From an uncultured Pseudomonadota bacterium (GTDB taxonomy: Bacteria; Pseudomonadota; Gammaproteobacteria; Burkholderiales; SG8-39): 6,521 nucleotides of DNA. Below the pieces are notes generated by a model that had not been told where the DNA came from, did no database searches, and worked only from the letters and a program-made list of their open reading frames with translations. Of the stretch, positions 1 to 6,032 are shown piece after piece. Positions within the stretch are counted from its first letter, which is position 1, and every line of letters begins with the position of its first letter. A program made the position numbers and the translations under genes. The DNA is taken from the NCBI GenBank assembly GCA_903909415.1, contig CAIVVS010000029.1, positions 1 to 6,521 of the forward strand, written 5' to 3'.

Positions 1-625
1 AGAGCGCGGTCCACCAGGGCACGGAATTGTTGAAGAAGCTCTGGTAGGTCTTCATCCAGCCCTCGTCGCGGCCGCTACGCGCCACCGGCACCATGTGGAA
101 GGCGGCGCGCGAACTCACCCGCGCGGACTCGGCGATCGCCAGGTCCAGGCCTTCCTCGGTGAAGTGCTCGAAGGATCCGATCGAGTAGGAGTACTCGAAG
201 CTGGCGTCGGCGTAGTCGAGTTTGGTCGCGTCGGCGACCTTGACCCGGTCGCGCGCGATGCCGCGCTCCAGCGCCTTGTTGATCAGCATGTCCGAGATGT
301 CGAAGCCGTGCAGCTCCAGTCCCGGGTAGCGCGACAGCACCGACATGGTCTTGCCGGTGCCGCAGGCGATGTCCAGCACCCGGCCGCGCTTGTCGTAGAG
401 CAGGTACTGGATCTCGTTCCAGACGTTGCCGTCGCCCCAGGTCTCGAGCAGCTCGGCCATCTCATCGTCCCAGTACACGTCCAGGTCCTGGGAGTCCGGG
501 TGGCTGCGCTCGAAGCCGCGCGGCGGCGACACCTTCGCCTTGATCGCCTGCAGCGCGCGCCACGCCAGCGGTGGGCACAGGTCGCGCGCCAGTCCCTTCA
601 GCGCCGAATCACGTCTTTTAGCCAA
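1..625 (-). CDS. Class I SAM-dependent methyltransferase, N-terminal 208 residues (3' end cut by window edge)
   Basis: The frame is open from a TTG at 625-623 to the left edge, giving 208 residues without a stop. The C-terminus lies outside the window. Motif I, the SAM-binding glycine loop, is VLDIACGTG at about residues 83-91. An acidic strand end follows (LHGFDIS, about 105-111), then DATKLDYADASFEY (about 132-145) and SIGSFEHF (about 148-155). This is the usual order in small-molecule or sugar methyltransferases. The start is inferred: AAAGGGA at 637-631 is a good ribosome binding site five bases upstream of the TTG, and there is no in-frame ATG nearby. The resulting N-terminus (MAKRRDSALKG) overlaps the end of the glycosyltransferase gene by 28 bases, which fits translational coupling. 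Function as a methyltransferase is family knowledge; an acceptor on a surface glycan is inferred from neighbours. An ATG-only gene finder would miss or shorten it. Confidence 0.85.
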   Translation of the reverse strand, partial: MAKRRDSALKGLARDLCPPLAWRALQAIKAKVSPPRGFERSHPDSQDLDVYWDDEMAELLETWGDGNVWNEIQYLLYDKRGRVLDIACGTGKTMSVLSRYPGLELHGFDISDMLINKALERGIARDRVKVADATKLDYADASFEYSYSIGSFEHFTEEGLDLAIAESARVSSRAAFHMVPVARSGRDEGWMKTYQSFFNNSVPWWTAL

Positions 626-1539
626 GCCATTCCCTTTCGCCAGCCGCGCGTTGCCCGGCTCGATTGCGCGCCCATGATCACCCGGCACGATTGTCCATAG
701 TAGTCGCCGTTGACGGCGAAGGTGCCCGGGAAGCAGAACGGCTCGCCGCCGTTCCACAACGCCACCGCGCCCAGGTCGTCATCGTCGCGCCCGTCGGCGT
801 GGGTGCCGCTGCCGTCGAAGCCGGTATTGGACACCAGGCTGGCCGCCGGATAGAGCACCAGGCCCCGCTTCGCGAACACGCTAAGGTACCAGATCACCCC
901 CCACGAATCGAGTTCGCCGGCGCGCTGTCGCTCCAGCATGGCGGCGTAGTCGTAGGCGCCGTCCATGTTGAATTCGCGCAGCCGCGCGGCATCGGCGCGC
1001 AGTTCGTCCCAGGACGCGAGCGTCGGGTCGTAGTGCCGCCAGGCGCGCGCCCAGCTCGCCCAGCCCCAGCAGGAGATCGACGGCAGGAAGCCGCTTCCCC
1101 CGTCGGCCGGGAGGTCGCAGGGATACATGTAGCCCGACACCTGCATCACCTGCTCGTCGTGCCGGTAGCGGTCCAGCGCGGCATTCATGAACTCGAGGAA
1201 GCGCGGCGCGACGACCAGGTCGTCCTCCAGCACGATCGCGCGGCCGTGTTCGCGCATCAGCCGCCCGACGCCGTCGGTGATGGATGCGGCCAGGCCCATG
1301 TTGCGCTCGCGCTCGACCACCTCGACCGAGGCGAAGCCGGTGATGCCGCGGGCCAGCGCGCGCACCGCGCCCACGCCTTCGCGCGCCGCATCGTCGCGCG
1401 GGCCGTCGCAGAACACCACCAGGGCGCTTTGCGCGGCGAGCGGATTGCGCGACAGCGAGTCGATGGCTCGGCGCAGGTGCGCGGGGCGCTTGTAGGCGAA
1501 CAGCGCAATGGGCGCGAGGTCTTCCTGCGGGCCGTTCAT
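598..1539 (-). CDS. GT-A type glycosyltransferase (GT2 / GNT-I-like)
   Basis: A complete 313-residue cytoplasmic protein with no signal peptide or membrane segment. The N-terminus has the nucleotide-sugar fold pattern: IALFAYKRP (about 11-19), a strand ending FCDGP (43-47) and RERNMGLAASITDGV (77-91). The acidic metal-binding motif VLEDDLVV (103-110) supplies the DxD-type residues Glu105, Asp106 and Asp107. The second half has CWGWASWARAW (157-167) and SWGVIWYLSVFAKRGL (212-227), then SNTGFDGSGTH (237-247). I recognise these from bacterial GNT-I-like/GT2 glycosyltransferases of surface polysaccharide loci. It should transfer a sugar from a nucleotide donor to a growing glycan; donor and linkage are unknown. 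Its ATG overlaps the SGNH stop as ATGA, with a weak GGAA site upstream. The gene continues into the next methyltransferase by a 28-base overlap. The family call is strong; the role in a glycan pathway is inference. Confidence 0.88.
   Translation of the reverse strand: MNGPQEDLAPIALFAYKRPAHLRRAIDSLSRNPLAAQSALVVFCDGPRDDAAREGVGAVRALARGITGFASVEVVERERNMGLAASITDGVGRLMREHGRAIVLEDDLVVAPRFLEFMNAALDRYRHDEQVMQVSGYMYPCDLPADGGSGFLPSISCWGWASWARAWRHYDPTLASWDELRADAARLREFNMDGAYDYAAMLERQRAGELDSWGVIWYLSVFAKRGLVLYPAASLVSNTGFDGSGTHADGRDDDDLGAVALWNGGEPFCFPGTFAVNGDYYGQSCRVIMGAQSSRATRGWRKGMAWLKDVIRR
623..637 (-). promoter_or_regulatory. Ribosome binding site deciding a TTG start
   Basis: On the minus strand AAAGGGA (637-631) is followed by five bases and then TTG (625-623). 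It lies inside the last codons of the upstream glycosyltransferase gene. It is the only Shine-Dalgarno-like site near the beginning of this methyltransferase frame and is the reason for choosing the TTG. The alternative, an initiation further downstream on a CTG, has no comparable site. Confidence 0.6.
1536..1539 (-). promoter_or_regulatory. ATGA stop/start overlap (translational coupling)
   Basis: The TGA ending the SGNH gene (1538-1536) shares bases with the ATG of the glycosyltransferase (1539-1537). The only Shine-Dalgarno-like bases before this ATG are a weak GGAA about seven bases upstream. Reinitiation by ribosomes finishing the SGNH gene is therefore a likely source of translation. 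The overlap itself is directly seen; coupling is inferred. Confidence 0.7.
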
Positions 1540-2600
1540 TTCGCAGTTCCGGGCGAGGCAAGCAGCGGTTCCAGCAGCCTGGCCAGCACCGTCCCGACCC
1601 GCTCATTGCCATTGTGGTTCCAGTGGCCGTCCACCGGCAGGCAGTCGGTACGGCCGGGACCGGCTGCCACGAGGGCGGGCACGCCGTCCAGCCAGGTTGC
1701 GCCGGCGCGGGTGAAGGCCTCGCGGTACTGGCGTTCGTACAGGCCGTCGGCGGCGAAACCGATGAAGCGGGTCGAGGGATGCTCGCGCACCGCGCGCGCG
1801 ACCAGCGCTTCCATCACGCGCAGGCCCGTGCGCTCCACCTGTGCGTTGTCGGGTGCATCGCCGCGGAACAGGCGGTTGAAGGCCACCAGCAGGCCGAGGT
1901 CGAGGCGGCGGTCCACCTTGGCGAACTCGCCGTAGAGGAACTTCGCCAGTTCGCTGTGCTCCAGCAGCCACAGTGACGGGTTGCGCAGCACGATGTCGCC
2001 GGAGTCCGGGTCCAGGTAGGGGCGCGGCCGCTGCACCGTGCTGGTGTCGGTGCCGGTGTACACGTTCTCGCCCAGGTCATTGCCGGTGGTCTGCCACAAC
2101 ACCACGTCCGGCTTCAGCTCACCGAACAGGCGCTGAAGCAGTTGATACTCCTGCACCGTGCCGTAACCGCCGGCGCCGGCGGCCCAGACGGCGTGCGCGT
2201 GGGACAACAGCCGGTCGGCATGGTCGTAGTAGGCCGCGCCGGTGGATACCTCGTGCGCGTGCGTGTGGGAGTCGCCGATGAACAGGATGCGCGCGACGGG
2301 CTGCTTCGCGTCGGGCGCGGATGGTTTCGGCGGCACGCGCGCGAGGTAGCGGCCCGGCGGCGGGTCGCGGACCACGCGCTCGCCGCAGGCGTTCAGCCTC
2401 TCTGTGCGGCGCCGCTCCGGGTTCAGGCTCCAGCCCAGCGCGTCGTCGGCGACGGTCTCAAGGCGCGCGGCCATGGTGCCGCCGCGCAGCAGGTCGCGCA
2501 GCGCGCGGAAGCCGAACTCGGCGGCAATCGAACATGCCGCGAGCACCACCACGGCGATCACCGCCAGTGTGCTGCGCGGATGGCGCTCGAACAGGCTCAC
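1536..2600 (-). CDS. Membrane-anchored or lipidated SGNH hydrolase / acyltransferase-like protein
   Basis: A complete 354-residue protein that begins with GTG at 2600-2598, seven bases after the stop of the upstream methyltransferase. Residues 11-29 form a hydrophobic segment after a short basic start (Arg6, Arg9), so the catalytic part probably faces the periplasm. Within it LAAC (20-23) also fits a lipobox, with Ser at +2, so it may be a lipoprotein. The four SGNH blocks are present: GDSH (109-112, nucleophile Ser111), a glycine block AGAGGYG (141-147), GND (173-175, Asn174) and DGHWN (324-328, Asp324 and His326). The DxHWN form resembles AlgX/AlgJ-type and other polysaccharide-modifying SGNH proteins. 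Family knowledge allows esterase or O-acetyltransferase activity on a glycan; the direction and acyl group cannot be told. No membrane-bound acyl donor protein (MBOAT or Acyl_transf_3) is in the window. Its stop overlaps the glycosyltransferase start. Confidence 0.85.
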   Translation of the reverse strand: MSLFERHPRSTLAVIAVVVLAACSIAAEFGFRALRDLLRGGTMAARLETVADDALGWSLNPERRRTERLNACGERVVRDPPPGRYLARVPPKPSAPDAKQPVARILFIGDSHTHAHEVSTGAAYYDHADRLLSHAHAVWAAGAGGYGTVQEYQLLQRLFGELKPDVVLWQTTGNDLGENVYTGTDTSTVQRPRPYLDPDSGDIVLRNPSLWLLEHSELAKFLYGEFAKVDRRLDLGLLVAFNRLFRGDAPDNAQVERTGLRVMEALVARAVREHPSTRFIGFAADGLYERQYREAFTRAGATWLDGVPALVAAGPGRTDCLPVDGHWNHNGNERVGTVLARLLEPLLASPGTAK

Positions 2601-2607
2601 GCCGCGG

Positions 2608-3330
2608 TCACGTCCTGGCCGTGCTCTTGCGGAACAGGCCGATCCATCGCGTCTTGCGCCCGAGCAGCCCGCCCGAGGCGCGCCAGGCCAGTGCCGACAG
2701 CAGGTTGGCCAGCTGCACCAGGCGCGTCGCCGGGGAGCGGAGGTAGCGGGCGCGCGAATGGGTCACGCGCCAGGGCGTGCGCGGAAAGGCGATGTCCACC
2801 AGCTCCAGCCGGTGGCGCGATCGGTACTGCACCTGCTGCGCACCGCTGCCGTAGACCATCAGCAGGCCGTCCGCATGGTAGGGCTTGACGTGGTCGAAGT
2901 CGTCCCAGAAGTGCGGGCTCTCCAGCGGCGTGGCGATCACCAGGCAGCCGCCGTCATCCAGCCGGTCCAGCAGGCGGTCGAGGAAGGCGAACAGGTCGGC
3001 CGGCGCGAGGTGCTCGATCACGTGCGACATCAGGATGGCCTGCACCCGTTCGCTGCCGGTGAAGAACTCCGCCGGCGAGCAGCAGGCGAGGCCGGCCGCG
3101 CGGTTGGCGGCGACGATTTCCTCGCCCGCGTCCATGCCGGTGACCGCGATGCCGCGCGTGCCCAGCAGCCTGAGGTAGCGCCCGTAGCCGCAACCCACGT
3201 CCAGCACGCTGCCGCCCCCGGCCAGCGCCAGGCCGCGCTGCACGAAATCGAGCACGCGCGGCGATTCCGGGTCGGCCGAAATGGCGGCGTCGTACAGCCG
3301 GCGCGGCAGCGAGAGGCGAGGCCCCGTCAT
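2608..3330 (-). CDS. Class I SAM-dependent methyltransferase (UbiG / Methyltransf_11-23 type)
   Basis: A complete 240-residue protein. Motif I is VLDVGCGYGRYL (42-53). The acidic residue at the end of strand 2 is in TGMDAGEE (64-71). MSHVIEHL (101-108) is the familiar motif IV region of UbiG-like and Methyltransf_23 enzymes, and DDGGCLVIATP (125-135) is the post-motif strand. After the core there are DFDHVKPY (144-151), a pattern seen in methyltransferases of polysaccharide loci, and a C-terminal helix (about 203-222) ending in a basic tail. It should be cytoplasmic and transfer methyl from SAM to an O, N or C atom; the acceptor is unknown and is likely a sugar given the neighbours. The frame stays open upstream to 3660, but that part lies over the ABC ATPase domain. 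The ATG at 3330-3328, overlapping the ABC stop as ATGA, is the convincing start. Confidence 0.9.
   Translation of the reverse strand: MTGPRLSLPRRLYDAAISADPESPRVLDFVQRGLALAGGGSVLDVGCGYGRYLRLLGTRGIAVTGMDAGEEIVAANRAAGLACCSPAEFFTGSERVQAILMSHVIEHLAPADLFAFLDRLLDRLDDGGCLVIATPLESPHFWDDFDHVKPYHADGLLMVYGSGAQQVQYRSRHRLELVDIAFPRTPWRVTHSRARYLRSPATRLVQLANLLSALAWRASGGLLGRKTRWIGLFRKSTART
3327..3330 (-). promoter_or_regulatory. ATGA stop/start overlap between ABC exporter and methyltransferase
   Basis: The TGA of the ABC gene (3329-3327) shares bases with the ATG of the 240-residue methyltransferase (3330-3328). Upstream there is only a weak GGG-containing site, so termination-reinitiation is the likely mode of translation. 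This overlap also fixes the start of the methyltransferase, because the longer open frame would run through the ABC nucleotide-binding domain. Confidence 0.7.
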
Positions 3331-5042
3331 GGCTGCGTACCCACGGAGGCATGCTCCAGCGGCGCCAGCTCGATGACTTCGTCCGCCAGGCCGGTGACCT
3401 CCAGGTCGTGGGTGACGAACACCAGGATGCGGTCCCGGTAGGTGGCGAGCACGCGTTGCAGTACTCCCAGCCGCGCGTCGCGGTCCAGTGCGTTGGTGCT
3501 TTCGTCCAGCAGCAGCACGTCTGGGTCGCGCAACACGGCGCGTGCCAGGCCGATGCGCTGCTTCTGCCCGCCGGACAGGTTGCTGCCCTGGTAGGCGAGC
3601 AGGGTGTCCATGCCCTGCGGCAACGAGGCGACCAGGGGTTCCAGCCCCGCCAGCGCACATGCGCGCGCGAGGGCCCCGTCATCCGAGGGCATGCCCAGCG
3701 TGATGTTGTTGCGCAGCGTGTCGTTGAAGATCATGGTCTGCTGCCCGAGCAGGACCACCTTGCGCGTCAGGCTGGCGCGCCCGAGCGTCCGCACGTCCCT
3801 GCCGTTGATGGTCACTTGTCCCGCATCCGCAAGGCGGAATCCCAGCACGAGGTCCAGCACCGTGGACTTGCCCGCGCCGGATGGGCCGACCAGCGCGTAT
3901 GCGCGGCCCTTTTCAAAGCGCATGTTCAGGCCGCGCAGCACGGGTTGGCCGGGAACATGCGCGAAGTCGATGCCCTCGAGGCGGATGGTCTCGATATGGC
4001 CATCCAGCACGTCCCTGCCCGCCTCGTCGGGTGAATCGCGCGTTGCCACGACCACGTTCTGTCCGGCTGTCGCATCCCCGATGATGCGCAGCGCGAGCGT
4101 GAGGGCCTGGCCGACTATGGGAAAGAACCGCATCAGGTAGAGCATCAGGGCGAAGCCGAATGCAGCCGAAGCCTGGTCGACGTCGTGCATGGAGGCCAGG
4201 CCCGCGGCCGTGCCGAGGATCAGGATCATCGCGGGCGCCATCTTGGAAACGATGGCAATCACGTCCAGGTTGAAGGAAATGGCCGCGTATCGGGCCATGC
4301 CCGCCTGGTACTGGCGGACGACATAGTCCTCCGCCGCCATCGACCGGATCGTCCTGAGGCCGTTGATGGTGTCCACCAGTATCGAACCCGTGACCTTGCC
4401 TTCGGCGACCTGCGCGCCGCCCAGCCGGTGGGACTTGCCGAAGGTGCCGGCCAGGAGCAGGCCGTTGGCGACCAGGAAAGCGCCGACCAATGCGGCGGCC
4501 GTGGGGGAGAACAGGGCGATGGCGGCGAAATACAGCACGCCCAGGGCGCCGGCACCGAAGAACTGGCAGACCGCGATCACGACGTTGCCGGCGCGGATGC
4601 ATTCGTCTCCCGTCAGGCTGATGTAGGAGCCGACGCTGCGGGCCTCTATCGTCGCCATGGGGACGCTGCGCACCACGTTTTCCAGCGCGCGCGATGCCAG
4701 TTGCGCGCTCAGCCGCTTGCCGACGTACATGATCAGGGTCTGGGTGAGGAACAGCGTCGCCAGTCGCACCGCCATGGCGCCGAGGAAGACAACCGCCACT
4801 GATGCGAGCGTCGTGGTGGCGCCGACCGCGGCGATCAGCGCGTGCACCCATTGCCCGGACAGGAAGGACCTTGGCACGCCGCTCGACTGGCCGGTGGCGA
4901 GGTCGGCGAGCGGGAACAGGGCGCCCATGGCGATGATCTCCACCGCGACCGAGGCCAACGAGAGCAACAGGCAGGCGGGAAGCAGGGCATTGCGGGAAAA
5001 GGCGAACCTCGCCAGTGCCAGCAGGTAGTCGATACGGCTCAA
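3327..5042 (-). CDS. ABC exporter half-transporter (MsbA/PglK-like, fused membrane and ATPase domains)
   Basis: Taking the TTG at 5042-5040 as start gives 571 residues, the normal size of a type IV (MsbA-like) half-transporter that works as a homodimer in the inner membrane. Predicted membrane segments lie near residues 20-44, 67-100, 153-178, 181-201, 262-284 and 293-318. The ATPase domain follows: Walker A GPSGAGKST (386-394), Q-loop Gln434, signature LSGGQ (489-493), Walker B LLLDE (510-514, catalytic Glu514), D-loop NALD (517-520) and H-loop His545. All catalytic residues are present. The A-loop aromatic position appears to be His362 (DFAHVPG) rather than Tyr. In a glycan cluster, known relatives such as PglK flip lipid-linked oligosaccharides; lipid or peptide export remains possible. 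The frame is open up to 5219, but that part lies over the upstream methyltransferase. No in-frame ATG exists near the start; AGGG (5054-5051) lies eight bases before this TTG. Confidence 0.92.
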   Translation of the reverse strand: MSRIDYLLALARFAFSRNALLPACLLLSLASVAVEIIAMGALFPLADLATGQSSGVPRSFLSGQWVHALIAAVGATTTLASVAVVFLGAMAVRLATLFLTQTLIMYVGKRLSAQLASRALENVVRSVPMATIEARSVGSYISLTGDECIRAGNVVIAVCQFFGAGALGVLYFAAIALFSPTAAALVGAFLVANGLLLAGTFGKSHRLGGAQVAEGKVTGSILVDTINGLRTIRSMAAEDYVVRQYQAGMARYAAISFNLDVIAIVSKMAPAMILILGTAAGLASMHDVDQASAAFGFALMLYLMRFFPIVGQALTLALRIIGDATAGQNVVVATRDSPDEAGRDVLDGHIETIRLEGIDFAHVPGQPVLRGLNMRFEKGRAYALVGPSGAGKSTVLDLVLGFRLADAGQVTINGRDVRTLGRASLTRKVVLLGQQTMIFNDTLRNNITLGMPSDDGALARACALAGLEPLVASLPQGMDTLLAYQGSNLSGGQKQRIGLARAVLRDPDVLLLDESTNALDRDARLGVLQRVLATYRDRILVFVTHDLEVTGLADEVIELAPLEHASVGTQP

Positions 5043-5095
5043 GGCCGGGACCCTGTGCAAGCGGAGACGGTCGGTCGCGTCCCGGCGCTCAGCAT
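5039..5095 (-). CDS. Possible 18-codon minicistron between methyltransferase and ABC genes
   Basis: An ATG at 5095-5093 overlaps the last two codons of the upstream methyltransferase (ATGCTGA). It opens an 18-residue frame, MLSAGTRPTVSACTGSRP, whose TGA (5041-5039) overlaps the ABC start codon as TTGA. It fills the 46-base gap exactly and could carry ribosomes from one gene to the next. No clear ribosome binding site precedes it and the peptide resembles nothing I know. Short open frames are common by chance in GC-rich DNA, so this is a weak call made mainly because of its position. Confidence 0.2.
   Translation of the reverse strand: MLSAGTRPTVSACTGSRP
5040..5054 (-). promoter_or_regulatory. 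Ribosome binding site deciding the TTG start of the ABC exporter
   Basis: On the minus strand AGGG (5054-5051) is followed by eight bases and TTG (5042-5040). A second in-frame TTG at 5060-5058 would add six residues but has no purine-rich site before it. The N-terminus from 5042 reads MSRIDYLLALARF, an amphipathic helix just ahead of the first membrane segment, as usual for this family. Confidence 0.55.
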
Positions 5096-5976
5096 GGGCG
5101 CGACACGACCAGGTCCTGGTAGTGCACGCCGTTGTGGTCCTGCCTGCCCGACCACTTTCCCCAGAGGATCTCCAGCACCTCGTGCCCGGCGCGCCGGTAG
5201 GCGTCGCGCACCGCGTCAAGGCGGTATGCGGTGCAGACCAGCGGATTGTCCAGCGAATAGGTCAGGGCGCCGTTCACCTCGTGGGGCAGGGCGCGGTCGG
5301 CGATCCCGCAGCGCATGCCGTATTCCGCGAACGAGTCCACGATGAGCCAGGAATTGACGCACACGCCCCCCGGCGCCATCGCGGCGCGCAGGCTGCGCAG
5401 GACCGTTTCGATGGCCGGAATCCACATATGGGTGAATACGGAACTCGAGTACTGGGCGTTTGCCGCAAGCCCGTCGAATCCGCTCAGGTCCACATCGGTC
5501 GCGGCCACGCCGGTGGAGGATGCCGCTCCCAGTTGCAGGCCTACGTAGTCGTCGTCGCCTTTCAGTTCCTCGCCCATGAAGCGGAAGCCGGGGTGCTTCC
5601 TGTATGCGGACTCGAGGAAACGCAGCGCCTGCTGGTTCGGCTCGTAACCCACATAGCGGCCCGCGGACAGGAAGTTGCTGGCCGCATAGGCGAGCCGTCC
5701 CAGACCGCAACCGTAGTCAAGCAGGGTGGAGTCCGGAGCCAGTCCGCACTTGTCTATCAGGAAGGGCAGTTCCTTCGCGCAGGCGTCCCGCCGGAACAGG
5801 TCGATGTACTCCGCCAGCGTCCGGCACTTCGCCTGGTTGTAATTGATGCCCGGCGGCGGGATGCGGCTGTCGAACTGCGCCGTGGCCGAATAGGCGCGAT
5901 AGGCCCTGTCCAGCCGTGAGGCGACTCGGGCGGCGGACAGCCTGGACGCAAGGTTGGACAATCGACCGGCGATCAT
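5089..5976 (-). CDS. Class I SAM-dependent methyltransferase of a glycan cluster (about 295 aa)
   Basis: From the ATG at 5976-5974 the protein has 295 residues. Motif I is LLDYGCGLGR (85-94), followed by GYEPNQQAL (110-118) with the acidic residue that binds the SAM ribose. YSSSVFTHM (177-185) sits at motif IV, and the post-motif region is APGGVCVNSWL (201-211). The C-terminus, GKWSGR (273-278) then HYQDLVV (285-291), matches the WSGR...YQD ending often seen in methyltransferases of polysaccharide loci. The N-terminal 80 residues are a helical extension before the Rossmann core. The frame is open further up to an ATG at 6102, but that would overlap the previous gene by 74 bases. ATG 5997 is possible, yet 5976 has the better site (GAGG at 5990-5987, ten bases before). 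It is cytoplasmic; the acceptor is unknown, most likely a sugar hydroxyl by context. Confidence 0.88.
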   Translation of the reverse strand: MIAGRLSNLASRLSAARVASRLDRAYRAYSATAQFDSRIPPPGINYNQAKCRTLAEYIDLFRRDACAKELPFLIDKCGLAPDSTLLDYGCGLGRLAYAASNFLSAGRYVGYEPNQQALRFLESAYRKHPGFRFMGEELKGDDDYVGLQLGAASSTGVAATDVDLSGFDGLAANAQYSSSVFTHMWIPAIETVLRSLRAAMAPGGVCVNSWLIVDSFAEYGMRCGIADRALPHEVNGALTYSLDNPLVCTAYRLDAVRDAYRRAGHEVLEILWGKWSGRQDHNGVHYQDLVVSRPC

Positions 5977-6032
5977 GGCCGGTCCGCCTCGGTACATCGG
6001 TTCCAGGATCGCATCTTGGTCAAACGCCTCAT
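5973..6032 (-). CDS. Possible 19-codon minicistron between FkbM-type and class I methyltransferase genes
   Basis: An ATG at 6032-6030 overlaps the stop of the upstream gene as ATGA. It opens a 19-residue frame, MRRLTKMRSWNRCTEADRP, whose TGA (5975-5973) overlaps the ATG of the next methyltransferase, again as ATGA. It bridges the 52-base gap between the two genes. The peptide is basic and unlike any family I recognise, and no good ribosome binding site precedes it. A role as a reinitiation bridge is conceivable, but a chance open frame is at least as likely. Confidence 0.22.
   Translation of the reverse strand: MRRLTKMRSWNRCTEADRP
5974..5990 (-). promoter_or_regulatory. Ribosome binding site supporting the ATG at 5976
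   Basis: GAGGCGGA (5990-5983) lies shortly upstream of the ATG at 5976-5974 on the minus strand. The competing in-frame ATG at 5997-5995 has only a weak TGGA in front of it. This is the basis for the 295-residue call. The alternative start would add seven residues (MYRGGPA) and would not change the function. Confidence 0.5.

Noticed and set aside
1786..1803. Alternating CG run (possible Z-DNA or regulatory element)
   Set aside because: It lies within SGNH codons for Ala and Arg and is explained by GC-rich codon choice.
664..1935. Plus-strand open frame of 423 codons antisense to the glycosyltransferase and SGNH genes
   Set aside because: Its translation is rich in Ala, Arg, Gly, Val and His with no recognisable motif, and both genes beneath it have complete catalytic motifs. 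It is a typical antisense shadow in GC-rich DNA.
2404..3441. Plus-strand open frame of 345 codons antisense to the methyltransferase region
   Set aside because: No domain is recognisable, the composition is low-complexity, and it spans three real minus-strand genes.
3331..3660. Upstream extension of the 240-residue methyltransferase (350-residue version)
   Set aside because: The extra 110 residues are read out of frame through the ABC ATPase domain and look random. The ATGA overlap gives a clean start at 3330.
3913..4851. Minus-strand open frame of 312 codons inside the ABC gene
   Set aside because: It is an out-of-frame Arg/Pro/Gly-rich shadow of the membrane domain with no motif of its own.
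5043..5219. Upstream extension of the ABC exporter (630-residue version)
   Set aside because: The added residues lie over the conserved C-terminus of the upstream methyltransferase and are low-complexity (Thr/Arg-rich). The family length fits the TTG start at 5042.
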